From an uncultured Bacteroidia bacterium (GTDB taxonomy: Bacteria; Bacteroidota; Bacteroidia; Bacteroidales; UBA932), in the NCBI GenBank assembly GCA_902785785.1, contig CADAAA010000007.1, positions 1 to 64,000 on the forward strand: DNA of 64,000 nucleotides, given 5' to 3'. Under the pieces are notes generated by a model that saw nothing but the letters and a program-made list of their open reading frames with translations, made no database searches and was not told the DNA's origin. A program made the translations under genes and the position numbers. This document shows positions 7,593 through 17,086 of the stretch, in pieces; position 1 is the first letter of the stretch, and every line of letters begins with the position of its first letter.

Positions 7593-10532
7593 ATGGTGGA
7601 TATTTTTTTAAGAAGGGTGGATTTTTTATTGGCATTTTTTTTCTGTCTTGCCTTGTCCACCACTAGTATTCGCGCCCAGACAGGCGCTGAAGACTATCTG
7701 GTCATCGATAGGCTGTCACGGGAAGGAGGACTTCCTGACCAGGATATCAACGGCATCTATTTCGACAGCAAGGGTTATGCTTGGATAGGCACTTTCGGCG
7801 GGGGACTGGTGAGATATGACGGCGATTCTTTCATAAAGTTCTCTCAGAAAGAAATTCCCGGTTTCATGGGAGATATTGTCAGCCACTGTCACGAGGACCG
7901 TTTCGGAAGACTGTGGGTGCCCGGAGCGGGTGGAATGGAGATTCTGGACATGGAATCCCTCGCCCTTATGGGGGATTTCCCCGGAATGTCCAAGGCCTGG
8001 CGCCAGTCTCATCCTCCCGCAGCCTTGAGGACGGACTCCAGGGGATGCATGTGGTTCACCTCGAACAACATGCTTTTCAGGGTAGCGTTCTCTGACGATG
8101 GCGGCACATTCATCGTCGATTCCCTGCAGTGCAATGTTACAAATGACAATCTGATGCCCAAGGCCTGCGATGTGGAGAATGACGGTTCCGTATGGATAAC
8201 CCTCAACGGACGGTTCTATAAGGTCCGGCAGATAGAAGGCAAGGGACTTCGCACATCCGAGATCCTGCCGGATATCTTTATAGGAGAGGACAACAGGGCT
8301 ACGGCATTCTTACGTTTCGGGAATGAAGTGTGGATAGGGACGATGAACGGCCTGTACAGGGTTGACATTGCTTCGGGCAGTTATACTTGCTATATGCATG
8401 CTGAATCGGACCGTCACTCCCTCCCTAATAACGAGATAACCGGACTGTGCCTCTCTCCTGAAAACGAGATAGTGGTAGGGACATTGGGAGGAGTCGGCAT
8501 CTACAATCCGGTCAGCCACTCGTTCGATACATACGGTTCCCGTACCAATGATTACGGCAATCAGATACTTCCGGGAGAAATCGTGCGAAGCATAGCCACC
8601 CGGAACAGGCAGATATGGGTAGGACTTGAAGCGGAAGGGCTCGTCATCCTCCAAAGGAAAAGCCTTCAGATCACAAACCTCTCCCGCATCGAGACGACGT
8701 CCTCCCCGATCCCTTCGACCCCTGTCAGGGCGCTCTTCATCGACAGCAACGAAGTCCTGTGGCTCGCGACTACGGGGTATGGCCTGTGCAGGCAGGTCGG
8801 TGACCTGGTGTTCCGGAACTACAATACGGACAACTCCGCCCTACTTGGCAATTCGATAACGGCATTCTGCGAGGACGGACACGGCCGGATCTGGATGGGC
8901 ACCGTGGACGGACACCTGAACTATATCAATATGTCCAGCCCCGATGTCATCCATGTCCCTGAAGGGTACAGGTCGGACGTTGCCAGGAATATCGATGTCG
9001 TACTCGGAATGGTTTATGACAGTGTCAACGACTATATCTGGATCATGGCCCGCAACGGGCTCTATATCTATGATATAGGCAAGTCCACATTCGCTGAGTC
9101 CCCTGTCAGTACTTCCGCATGCCTGGGAGCATGCATCGTATCCGGCAAACTGCTGGTCAGCAGCCTTGAAGGCCTAAGGATCATAGACTTGGAAACCCTT
9201 GAATCAAGGGTGATAGATGGCTTCCCCGCCTGCATGTCGCTTGTCCCTGACGGAGACACCATCTGGGCCGGCACTTACGGGAACGGCATATACAGGGTGG
9301 ACAACTGCATGGCGGAAAAACCGGATATAACGGTTTATTCCGACTCTGACGGACTGGCTGACAACCAGATCAACGGTCTGCTTCTGGACGGAGTCTATCT
9401 GTGGATAGCGACTGAAAACGGTCTTTCCCGCCTGGACACGCAGACCGGGGAGATAAGTAGCTATGACATGGACGACGGACTCAAGTCAATGTCGTTCTGC
9501 GAGAACAGCATAGCACGAGGAAGTAACGGCACCATTTACATGGGGCTTAAGGGAGGCGGTCTCAGCATCCTCCGGTCCAGTTATGTCTCGAATGAATATT
9601 CAAACAAGCCCGAAGTGGTCATCTCCGGGTACTATTCGAAAGATGAGTTTCACAATGTTTCGCTTTCCGATGCCATAAGCAAGGACGAGACAGATACTGA
9701 CTTCACCCTGAAATTCTCTGATTTGTCCTACCGTAAAGGGGCGGATATCACATATGAAAGCCGCCTTCTGCCTATGGAAAAGGACTGGTCTCCTGTCTTT
9801 GAGAATGATACACATGTCAAATTCGGGCACATTCCCGGCGGTAACTACAGGATCCAGATTCGGGCGGTCGACAGGAAAGGGAATGTATTGTCCCAGGATG
9901 AAAAGATGCTGTATGTCAAGCCTGTCCTCTACAAGAGATGGTGGTTCTATCTCATTACTTTGCTTCTGGTCGGCTTGCTGGTGGACTTGTTCGTACGATG
10001 GTATACCAGATCCATCAACAGGAAGAAAGACCTGCTGCAGCAGGAGGTTGACAGGCAGACAAAAGAGTTGAAGGAGCAGAAAGAGGAGCTTGAGAAAAGG
10101 GCGAAGGAACTTGCCGAACAGAACGCTCTTCTGCAGAAGCAGAATGAGCTGATCGCAAGTCATAACACCCTGTCTTCAAGCATCCCGTCAAATAAGGAGT
10201 CCGACTTTTCCTTCAAGCTGCTGGCTGCCATCCAGAAAAAATACAAGGATCCTGACCTTGACGTCTATGGCCTCGCGGAGGCGATGGGCATGAGCCGCAG
10301 CCAGCTCAATGAGAAGATACAGCAGACTCTCGGACAGTCCATAGCGCAGTTCATAAGGACATACCGTCTGAACGTCGCGAAGGAGATGATCTGCAACGGC
10401 ACCAACGATGACATGAACATCTCCGAGATAGCCTACGAGGTAGGCTTCAACGATCCGAAGTATTTCACCAGATGCTTCACCAAGGAGTTCAACGCCACTC
10501 CTTCCGACCTTCACAGGAAAGGAAAGGACTGA
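7593..10532 (+). CDS. Membrane sensor-regulator: beta-propeller, Y_Y_Y and AraC domains, no kinase
   Basis: This 979-residue protein looks like a hybrid two-component sensor of polysaccharide loci but lacks the kinase and receiver domains. A signal peptide or anchor (about 1-28) is followed by repeated two-component propeller motifs such as DINGIYFDSKGYAWIGTFGG, DGHGRIWMGT and VYLWIATENGLSRLD. A Y_Y_Y-type domain follows (SYRKGADITYESRLL to GNYRIQIRAVDRKGN). A single membrane helix (about 783-805) leads into a Glu/Lys/Gln coiled coil (about 810-860). The last 100 residues form an AraC helix-turn-helix (YGLAEAMGMSRSQLNEKI and ISEIAYEVGFNDPKYFTRCF). I infer that ligand binding in the periplasm is passed directly to a membrane-tethered DNA-binding domain. 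It lies divergent from susC. The ATG at 7593 starts the signal sequence. Confidence 0.9.
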   Translation: MVDIFLRRVDFLLAFFFCLALSTTSIRAQTGAEDYLVIDRLSREGGLPDQDINGIYFDSKGYAWIGTFGGGLVRYDGDSFIKFSQKEIPGFMGDIVSHCHEDRFGRLWVPGAGGMEILDMESLALMGDFPGMSKAWRQSHPPAALRTDSRGCMWFTSNNMLFRVAFSDDGGTFIVDSLQCNVTNDNLMPKACDVENDGSVWITLNGRFYKVRQIEGKGLRTSEILPDIFIGEDNRATAFLRFGNEVWIGTMNGLYRVDIASGSYTCYMHAESDRHSLPNNEITGLCLSPENEIVVGTLGGVGIYNPVSHSFDTYGSRTNDYGNQILPGEIVRSIATRNRQIWVGLEAEGLVILQRKSLQITNLSRIETTSSPIPSTPVRALFIDSNEVLWLATTGYGLCRQVGDLVFRNYNTDNSALLGNSITAFCEDGHGRIWMGTVDGHLNYINMSSPDVIHVPEGYRSDVARNIDVVLGMVYDSVNDYIWIMARNGLYIYDIGKSTFAESPVSTSACLGACIVSGKLLVSSLEGLRIIDLETLESRVIDGFPACMSLVPDGDTIWAGTYGNGIYRVDNCMAEKPDITVYSDSDGLADNQINGLLLDGVYLWIATENGLSRLDTQTGEISSYDMDDGLKSMSFCENSIARGSNGTIYMGLKGGGLSILRSSYVSNEYSNKPEVVISGYYSKDEFHNVSLSDAISKDETDTDFTLKFSDLSYRKGADITYESRLLPMEKDWSPVFENDTHVKFGHIPGGNYRIQIRAVDRKGNVLSQDEKMLYVKPVLYKRWWFYLITLLLVGLLVDLFVRWYTRSINRKKDLLQQEVDRQTKELKEQKEELEKRAKELAEQNALLQKQNELIASHNTLSSSIPSNKESDFSFKLLAAIQKKYKDPDLDVYGLAEAMGMSRSQLNEKIQQTLGQSIAQFIRTYRLNVAKEMICNGTNDDMNISEIAYEVGFNDPKYFTRCFTKEFNATPSDLHRKGKD

Positions 10533-10586
10533 TTGTTGCATTATTACGATTATTGCATATCTTTGTTCAACCGAAAAACGTTGATT

Positions 10587-10931
10587 ATGAAGAATAGGAT
10601 TATCATCAGGCTGGCGGCAGTCGTCGCCGCACTTGTCACTTTCTGTTTCCTTACCTCCTGCCAGTCGAAGGAGGAGAAGATCATCTCCCAGCTTGAGTCC
10701 CTCTGCAATACCGTAGAGAGGGACGGTTTCAATGTCAAGGACATTGATTCCGTGCAGGAGAAGTTCGAGGCGATACATGAGTCCGCGAAGGACTGCAACT
10801 TCACGAATGACCAGCTCAAGGAAGTGGCGAAACTTGATGCCCGTTTCACCAAGGCGGTTGCCAAGAAGGCCGTAGAACGCGTCGGCAATGCCATAGACGG
10901 GATCATAGAGGGTCTGTCCGGAGACAACTGA
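10587..10931 (+). CDS. Small helical lipoprotein, unknown function
   Basis: This 114-residue protein has a lipoprotein signal peptide with lipobox LTSC (Cys25). The mature part is short, charged and predicted to be helical (KEEKIISQLESLCNTVERD, DQLKEVAKLDARFTKAVAKK). It resembles the small DUF6591-like lipoproteins often seen in Bacteroidetes, but I do not assign a family. It starts 54 bp after the sensor-regulator gene, so co-transcription is possible. The start at 10587 is the first ATG that gives the signal peptide. Confidence 0.7.
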   Translation: MKNRIIIRLAAVVAALVTFCFLTSCQSKEEKIISQLESLCNTVERDGFNVKDIDSVQEKFEAIHESAKDCNFTNDQLKEVAKLDARFTKAVAKKAVERVGNAIDGIIEGLSGDN

Positions 10932-11053
10932 CACGTGACGGACGACCGGATCTGAACTTGTGAAAGGCAGAATAAATACCGGACGGCATCAGTATCTGGC
11001 TGGCGAAGTTTATCCATATCAAGGTTTGAGTGGCACGGCACGAAGAAAAATCT

Positions 11054-11061
11054 TATATTTG
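11054..11061 (+). promoter_or_regulatory. Candidate -7 box of the acyltransferase gene
   Basis: TATATTTG is an exact TAnnTTTG match 19 bp before the ATG at 11081. A TTTG at 11025-11028 lies 25 bp upstream, somewhat farther than the ideal spacing. Confidence 0.45.
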
Positions 11062-11080
11062 TAGAAACAAATATAGAGAT

Positions 11081-12145
11081 ATGTCTCAAAAGCAACGGAT
11101 TGTTTTTTTGGATTGGCTGCGCGCCGCAGCTTGCCTTATGGTGATGCTTGTCCATGCCAGCGAGTGCGTGTATTCGGACGATTACTCGTTTTCGTTCCCT
11201 TCGGAACTTGCGCGGTGGAGTGTGATGTTCATACAGGGATTCGTCCGTCCGGTAGCGGTACCGCTGTTCCTGATGGCATCCGCCTATCTGCTCGTGCCTG
11301 TCAAGACAGGTACGGGGGCTTTCTTCAAGAAGCGTTTCACACGTGTCGGTATCCCGTTCGTGGTTTTCCTGTTCCTCTATGCCTTCCTTCCCGCTGTGTG
11401 GGGAGAGTTCTCATGGACCGAGGCATGGGCGAACGTAAAACAGGCCGGTATCAACTTCATCCCTCGTGAGTCGCATCTTTGGTTCGTCTATATGATGCTC
11501 GGGCTCTACCTTGTCATGCCGGTGATCTCGCCATGGCTGGCAAAGGCCTCTAAGAAGGAAGAACGTTTCTTCCTGGGCCTGTGGGCGTTCACGTTGTGTT
11601 TCTATTGGCTTAGGGACATTTTCGGCCCCGTCTTCGGCGAATGCTGGTGGAATCCATATCCTCTGTTCTACTATGTCTCAGGCTTCATCGGCTATATCGT
11701 GCTGGGACATTATATCCGGACCAGGATGCATTGGTCCGCACGCAAGACCCGCATGATTTGCGTGCCTGTCCTGATCGCATGCTATGTGTTCGGAATGTGG
11801 CAGTTCTACCATCGCAGTTTCGTGGTCGCAACGCCGCAGGAGCTGGAAATGCACTGGCAGAACGACACGATTGTCGCCGGACTCATGAGCGGTTGCGTAT
11901 TCCTCCTGTTCAGCCTGATCAAGAAGCCGGGCAGATGCTACGGCCTGGTCAGGAAGATATCGGAGGCCAGCTACGGCATGTACTTGATGCACATGCTTAT
12001 GCTCCCTGCAGTCTTCGGGTTGCTGAACCCCCTGCTTCCGGTACCTTTCGCTATCATCCTGACTGCAGTAGTCACCTATTTCCTCAGTTTCATCATCTCC
12101 CGCTTGATAGGGAAGCTTCCTTTCGGTAAATACATAGTCGGTTAA
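11081..12145 (+). CDS. Membrane acyltransferase, acyltransferase-3 (OafA/WecH-like) family
   Basis: This 354-residue integral membrane protein belongs to the acyltransferase-3 family, which moves acetyl or other acyl groups to envelope sugars. The N-terminus FLDWLRAAACLMVMLVHASE contains the family motif with the active-site histidine (His about 24). Around ten hydrophobic segments follow, including VPLFLMASAYLLV, IPFVVFLFLYAF and SHLWFVYMMLGLYLVMPVI, and the C-terminal SYGMYLMHMLMLP segment is typical. The acceptor (O-antigen, capsule, peptidoglycan or other) cannot be deduced. It has its own promoter-like box, and the CE1 esterase gene starts 24 bp after its stop, so they may share a transcript. 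Confidence 0.9.
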   Translation: MSQKQRIVFLDWLRAAACLMVMLVHASECVYSDDYSFSFPSELARWSVMFIQGFVRPVAVPLFLMASAYLLVPVKTGTGAFFKKRFTRVGIPFVVFLFLYAFLPAVWGEFSWTEAWANVKQAGINFIPRESHLWFVYMMLGLYLVMPVISPWLAKASKKEERFFLGLWAFTLCFYWLRDIFGPVFGECWWNPYPLFYYVSGFIGYIVLGHYIRTRMHWSARKTRMICVPVLIACYVFGMWQFYHRSFVVATPQELEMHWQNDTIVAGLMSGCVFLLFSLIKKPGRCYGLVRKISEASYGMYLMHMLMLPAVFGLLNPLLPVPFAIILTAVVTYFLSFIISRLIGKLPFGKYIVG

Positions 12146-13048
<903 letters not shown>

Positions 13049-13052
13049 GAAT

Positions 13053-13952
13053 ATGAAACGCTATCTCCTCACCATAATCCTTGCGCTGGCGGCCCTGAGC
13101 GCCACGGCGCAGCCGGGCGGCGGCCGCCCCGCTTTCGCAGGCTTCTTCGGCCCGCGGGTAGACACTGTCAAAATATGGCCCAACGGCGCCCCCAATGCTT
13201 TCGAGTACAAGGCTCCCGCCAACCAGGACCCCAGAAGGTCCGTCGCCAACAACTATACCGAGGCCATCATGGAGGTCTATCCTGCCCGCAACCCCAACGG
13301 ACAGTGCATCATCATGTGCCCGGGCGGCGGCTATGCCATGCTTTCCCTTTCACACGAGGCCCGCAATTTCAAGGACTGGTTCAACGCCCGCGGCATCACT
13401 TACTGCGTGCTTCTGTACCGCATGCCCCGCGGACATCATGACGTTCCGCTCAGCGATATCGAGGAGGCCATCCGCATAATGCGCGGACGCACCGACCTAG
13501 GCATCACCTCGGTCGGCGTCATCGGCACTTCCGCCGGCGGCCATGTCGCCTCTACGATTGCCACCCACTACAAGGATGCAGTCACCCGTCCTGACTTCCA
13601 GATTCTGATCTATCCCGTCATCACGATGGATCCTTCCTTCACCCACAAGGGGTCGCTCGACGGACTGCTGGGCGAGAACCCTTCACAGGAACTGATCGAC
13701 CTGTACTCCAACGAGAAGCATGTGACGCCCGACACTCCTCCGGCATTCATCACCCTGGCGTCTGACGACTTCCTTGTGCCGCCGGCCAACAGCCTGCGCT
13801 ACTACGAGGCGCTCTTGGCCAACAAGGTCAGCGCCACGATGTTCATCCTGCCTTCAGGCGGTCACGGATACGGCTGGAATGATACTCAGCTGTTCAAGAA
13901 CGAATGGACGAGTGCCCTCAGCACCTGGCTTGACCACGTGGTAAAGAAATAG
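13053..13952 (+). CDS. Secreted alpha/beta hydrolase, acetylxylan-esterase-like
   Basis: This 299-residue protein has a signal peptide ending in TAQ followed by a Gly/Pro-rich segment (PGGGRPAFAGFFG). The core is of the BD-FAE / acetylxylan esterase type: CPGGGYAMLSLSHEAR is the oxyanion-hole region, GTSAGGHVAS holds the nucleophile Ser160, and PSGGHGYGWND holds the histidine (His271). The segment ASDDFLVPP gives the likely acid residue. It lies 4 bp after the CE1 esterase and probably acts with it on acylated polysaccharide. It converges on the coiled-coil gene, with only 7 bp between the stops. Confidence 0.88.
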   Translation: MKRYLLTIILALAALSATAQPGGGRPAFAGFFGPRVDTVKIWPNGAPNAFEYKAPANQDPRRSVANNYTEAIMEVYPARNPNGQCIIMCPGGGYAMLSLSHEARNFKDWFNARGITYCVLLYRMPRGHHDVPLSDIEEAIRIMRGRTDLGITSVGVIGTSAGGHVASTIATHYKDAVTRPDFQILIYPVITMDPSFTHKGSLDGLLGENPSQELIDLYSNEKHVTPDTPPAFITLASDDFLVPPANSLRYYEALLANKVSATMFILPSGGHGYGWNDTQLFKNEWTSALSTWLDHVVKK

Positions 13953-13959
13953 AACAGCC

Positions 13960-14541
13960 CTATCTGCCCTCGGCCGCTTCGGCCTTCTGCATGGCTTTGT
14001 TGCTCTTGAGGTCCTTCTTGGTGGCCTTCAAGTTCTGCTTGGCCGCGCTTGCGGCCTGCTTGCTTTCCTTTATGGAAGCGTTCTCCTCCTTGATGGTGTT
14101 CTTGTTGTCCTTGATGGACTCCTCGAGGTTCTTGAGATGCCTCTCGGACTCCTTGAGATTGGACTCCATCCTGGAGATCTCGTTCTCCATTTCGTTGAGG
14201 AAGCTCCTGTTGTCCTTCGAAAGCCTGCCGTCGGACTTGAATGACTTCTTCTGGGCGGAGAAAGCCTTCTTCTTGAGCTTGATGGCTTCCTTCTGCTGCT
14301 TGATGGAGGACTTCATGGTCTTGATGTCTTCCTTGGCCGTACTGATGTCCAGTTTGGCCTGCTTGATCTGGTCCTGGCTCCTGTTTATGTCACGGCGTGA
14401 ATCGCGGCTCTGCTGCCGGCTGTCACGCTGTGCCTGCTGCACGGCGGCCTTGCTCTCCCTCACGAGGGAGTCGGCCCTGGTTTGAGCACCCAGTGAGATG
14501 CAGGCAGACGCCACCAGTAGGATGCAAATAAACTTTTTCAT
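13960..14541 (-). CDS. Exported lysine-rich coiled-coil protein
   Basis: This 193-residue protein has a signal peptide ending in LGAQ. The rest is one long, highly charged helix with heptad character, rich in Lys, Ser, Glu and Gln (QDQIKQAKLDISTAKEDIK, EMENEISRMESNLKESERHL). No enzymatic motif and no cysteine occur in the mature part. It is the last gene of the dsbD-tlpA-like operon, 23 bp after the thioredoxin-like gene, so a periplasmic structural or chaperone-like role next to redox proteins is possible. I do not recognise a family. Confidence 0.8.
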   Translation of the reverse strand: MKKFICILLVASACISLGAQTRADSLVRESKAAVQQAQRDSRQQSRDSRRDINRSQDQIKQAKLDISTAKEDIKTMKSSIKQQKEAIKLKKKAFSAQKKSFKSDGRLSKDNRSFLNEMENEISRMESNLKESERHLKNLEESIKDNKNTIKEENASIKESKQAASAAKQNLKATKKDLKSNKAMQKAEAAEGR

Positions 14542-14564
14542 ATCGTGTCGGTGTATTGTTGATA

Positions 14565-15119
14565 CTATAATTTAGATGAGAGCAGGGCTCCCATGTCATT
14601 GGCTGTGAGGGCGGCGCCTGCGACCTTGCCGTCGGGGCCGATGAGCATCATGGTAGGGATCCAATGTATGCCGAAGGCTTCGGAGACGGGATTCTCCTTC
14701 CATTTGATGAAGTTGCAGACCTGCGGCCACTCGAAATTCTGTTCCTCAAGGCATTTCTTCCAAGCTTCGGAGTCATGGTCGAAAGACACTCCGATGAATT
14801 CCACGCCCTTCGGGCTGACTTTTCCATACAGTTCCTTGACTGCGTCGAACTCGGCGCGGCAGTCGGGGCACCAGCTGGCCCAGAAATCCAGTACCACCCA
14901 TTTTCCGGCGAAGTCGGAAAGCTTAAGCTGTACGCCTTCTGGAGTATTCATCTCCAGCGCCGGCGCGGCGCTCCCTGCCTTCAGGTCGGGCATATATTTG
15001 GACATATCCTGCGCCTCTTCTGTGGCGGCAGGCTCTGACTCGGCTTTTTTCTGCCTGTTTCCGCAGGAAACGGTGCAGGCGAGCATGGCCATGACGGCCA
15101 TAATCCTGATGATCTTCAT
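14565..15119 (-). CDS. TlpA/ResA-type thioredoxin-like lipoprotein
   Basis: This 184-residue protein is a membrane-anchored thioredoxin-fold oxidoreductase of the periplasm. The signal peptide ends in a lipobox (TVSC, Cys19). The AhpC/TSA-Redoxin-type domain starts near AAPALEMNTPEGVQLKLSD, and the active site is FWASWCPDCRAEFD with Cys84 and Cys87. A typical cis-proline motif follows (HWIPTMMLIGPDGKV). It lies 1 bp after the DsbD homologue, so it probably receives electrons from it and reduces disulfides in exported proteins. Confidence 0.92.
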   Translation of the reverse strand: MKIIRIMAVMAMLACTVSCGNRQKKAESEPAATEEAQDMSKYMPDLKAGSAAPALEMNTPEGVQLKLSDFAGKWVVLDFWASWCPDCRAEFDAVKELYGKVSPKGVEFIGVSFDHDSEAWKKCLEEQNFEWPQVCNFIKWKENPVSEAFGIHWIPTMMLIGPDGKVAGAALTANDMGALLSSKL

Positions 15120-15120
15120 A

Positions 15121-17013
15121 CTATAGTGCTTGGTTAAGGAAATCCACGAATCCGTCTATGCTGAGGTTGTATCCACGTACCGGGGCGAGCAATTCTCCGT
15201 CGCTGCCCAGCAGGGCGTAATTGGGCTGGGAACTCACTCCGAAACGCTCCTGTGCTATGTAGGCGTTGACACGGCCGACACCCTTTAGGACCTTACCGCT
15301 ACTGGTCGTAACCCATTTGCTCTCAGGGAGCTTGGCTTTGTCGTCATTGTACAGGGCGACGATGATGAAACGGTCGCGCAACAGCGACAGCACCTTCGGG
15401 TCGCTCCAGACTCTGGCTTCCATCTCGCGGCAGTTGACGCAGCCTAGACCGGTGATGTCCACGAATACGGGTTTGCCGGTCTCCTTGGAGGCCGCGAGCG
15501 CATCGTCGATATTGTCATAAGCCTTAAGGCCGTGGGCTATCGTAAGGGTGGGGCCGCCGGCGGCAGGGGCCTCGGCCTGCGCCGCCGGGGCTGTATAGCT
15601 ACCCAGCACGAAGTCCTGGGTCTCGATCGGAGGCAGATAGCCGGAAATGGCCTTCAGCGGGGCTCCCCACATGCCGGGGACCATGTAGACCACGAAAGTG
15701 AATACCGCTATGGCGAGCGTCAGCCTCAGCACCGAGATGTGCTCGACCGGCGAATCATGCTTGAAGCGGAGCTTGCCCAGCAGGTAGAAGCCGAGCAGCG
15801 AGAATACTACGATCCAGATGGCGAGATAGACTTCCCGGTCCAGCAGTCCCCAGTGGTAGGTCTGGTCGGCCGTGCTGAGGAACTTAAGTCCCAATGCGAT
15901 CTCGACGAATCCGAGCACGACCTTGACGCTGTTCAGCCAGCCTCCGCTTTTGGGCAGGCCCTTCAGCAGGGAAGGGAACAGGGCGAAAAGCGTGAAAGGA
16001 AGGGCGAATGCCAGCGAGAAGGCCAGCATCGTGATCATAGGGGTCCAGAACTCACCCTGCGTGGACTTGATCAGCACAGATCCCACGATGGGGCCCGTGC
16101 AGGAGAAAGAGACCAGTACAAGCGTGAGGGCCAGGAAGAATATGCCTCCGAGACCTCCCTTGTCGGAATTCTTGTCCGCGGAATTGGTCCACTTGGAGGG
16201 CAGCGTGATCTCGAATGCCCCGAGGAACGAGGCAGCGAAGATCATGAAGATGACGAAGAACAGGAGGTTCGGGATCCAGTGCGTGGCGAGCCAGTTGAAG
16301 ATGTCGCTCGTCACCGTGGCCCCTCCCAGTATGCGCGTGAGGCCGATGATGATGGATATCGGCACCGTGTACAGCAGTACGATGAACAGCCCGTACATCG
16401 CCGCGCGGAAACGTCCGCGGGACTTATTCTCCGAACCCTTGAGGAAGAACGATACCGTCATCGGCACCATGGGGAATACGCAGGGAGTAAGCAGCGAGGC
16501 CAGTCCCCAGAGGATGGCCTCGATGATCAGCGCCCAAAGTGTGCCGTCGGTGTCAGCTGCCGCCGAACCCTTTCCGGGCGGCGCCAGCGTAGCTCCTGCA
16601 GCCGCTGCGGTCTTGGACGGCTTCACGTCGAATTCCCAGTCCTCAGGCATGCCGCAAAGGTCGCCGGAGCAGCACTGCCACGTGACCGTGCCCTTGACTG
16701 CTCCGTCCCCGGAGCGGAACTTCTGCTTGAGGACGTATGTGTCCTTGGCCACGGTCTCTCCCTTGTAATCGGAAGGTGTGAAGACGTCCTCAGGGTCGCC
16801 GACGGCTTCGAAGCCGTCCAGCTCGATCTCGGCTGCCGTGTAAGGGTCGGTCAGCGGATGGGTGTAATACCCGTTTGCGATCTTGCCGGTGAGCACCAGC
16901 TCGTAGACTCCGTCGCCGGCCGGCTCAACGGCGGCAGTCCATTTGATGGACTGAGCCAGGGCCGGGACGGCCGCCAGCATAAGCGCAACCAGGCAGTACA
17001 GGTATCTTTTCAT
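15121..17013 (-). CDS. dsbD: Thiol:disulfide interchange protein DsbD
   Basis: This 630-residue inner-membrane protein carries electrons from cytoplasmic thioredoxin to periplasmic thiol proteins. After a signal peptide ending in ALAQ there is the N-terminal domain with WQCCSGDLCGMPEDW (about 112-122). Eight hydrophobic segments follow, including SLLTPCVFPMVPMTVSFFLK and VSFSCTGPIVGSV with the two membrane cysteines. The C-terminal thioredoxin-like domain has DITGLGCVNCREME (about 520-533). Two Ala/Pro-rich stretches near 195-205 and 475-490 link the domains. The start at 17013 was chosen because it begins the signal peptide. It heads an operon with the TlpA-like and coiled-coil genes. Confidence 0.93.
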   Translation of the reverse strand: MKRYLYCLVALMLAAVPALAQSIKWTAAVEPAGDGVYELVLTGKIANGYYTHPLTDPYTAAEIELDGFEAVGDPEDVFTPSDYKGETVAKDTYVLKQKFRSGDGAVKGTVTWQCCSGDLCGMPEDWEFDVKPSKTAAAAGATLAPPGKGSAAADTDGTLWALIIEAILWGLASLLTPCVFPMVPMTVSFFLKGSENKSRGRFRAAMYGLFIVLLYTVPISIIIGLTRILGGATVTSDIFNWLATHWIPNLLFFVIFMIFAASFLGAFEITLPSKWTNSADKNSDKGGLGGIFFLALTLVLVSFSCTGPIVGSVLIKSTQGEFWTPMITMLAFSLAFALPFTLFALFPSLLKGLPKSGGWLNSVKVVLGFVEIALGLKFLSTADQTYHWGLLDREVYLAIWIVVFSLLGFYLLGKLRFKHDSPVEHISVLRLTLAIAVFTFVVYMVPGMWGAPLKAISGYLPPIETQDFVLGSYTAPAAQAEAPAAGGPTLTIAHGLKAYDNIDDALAASKETGKPVFVDITGLGCVNCREMEARVWSDPKVLSLLRDRFIIVALYNDDKAKLPESKWVTTSSGKVLKGVGRVNAYIAQERFGVSSQPNYALLGSDGELLAPVRGYNLSIDGFVDFLNQAL

Positions 17014-17037
17014 ATTCTCCGTTCTCGAAATAACTAA

Positions 17038-17045
17038 CAAATATA
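17038..17045 (-). promoter_or_regulatory. Candidate -7 box of the dsbD operon
   Basis: On the minus strand this reads TATATTTG, an exact consensus match, 24 bp before the dsbD start. No good -33 box is seen at the expected distance. Confidence 0.4.
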
Positions 17046-17086
17046 CAACCTTTTTGCTTATATTTACGGAAACAAATCTGCTGACA

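Noticed and set aside
15532..17037. A 501-codon plus-strand frame opposite dsbD, rich in Arg, Glu and Gln
   Set aside because: It is antisense to a certain gene and has no domain; the composition is a by-product of the codon use of dsbD.
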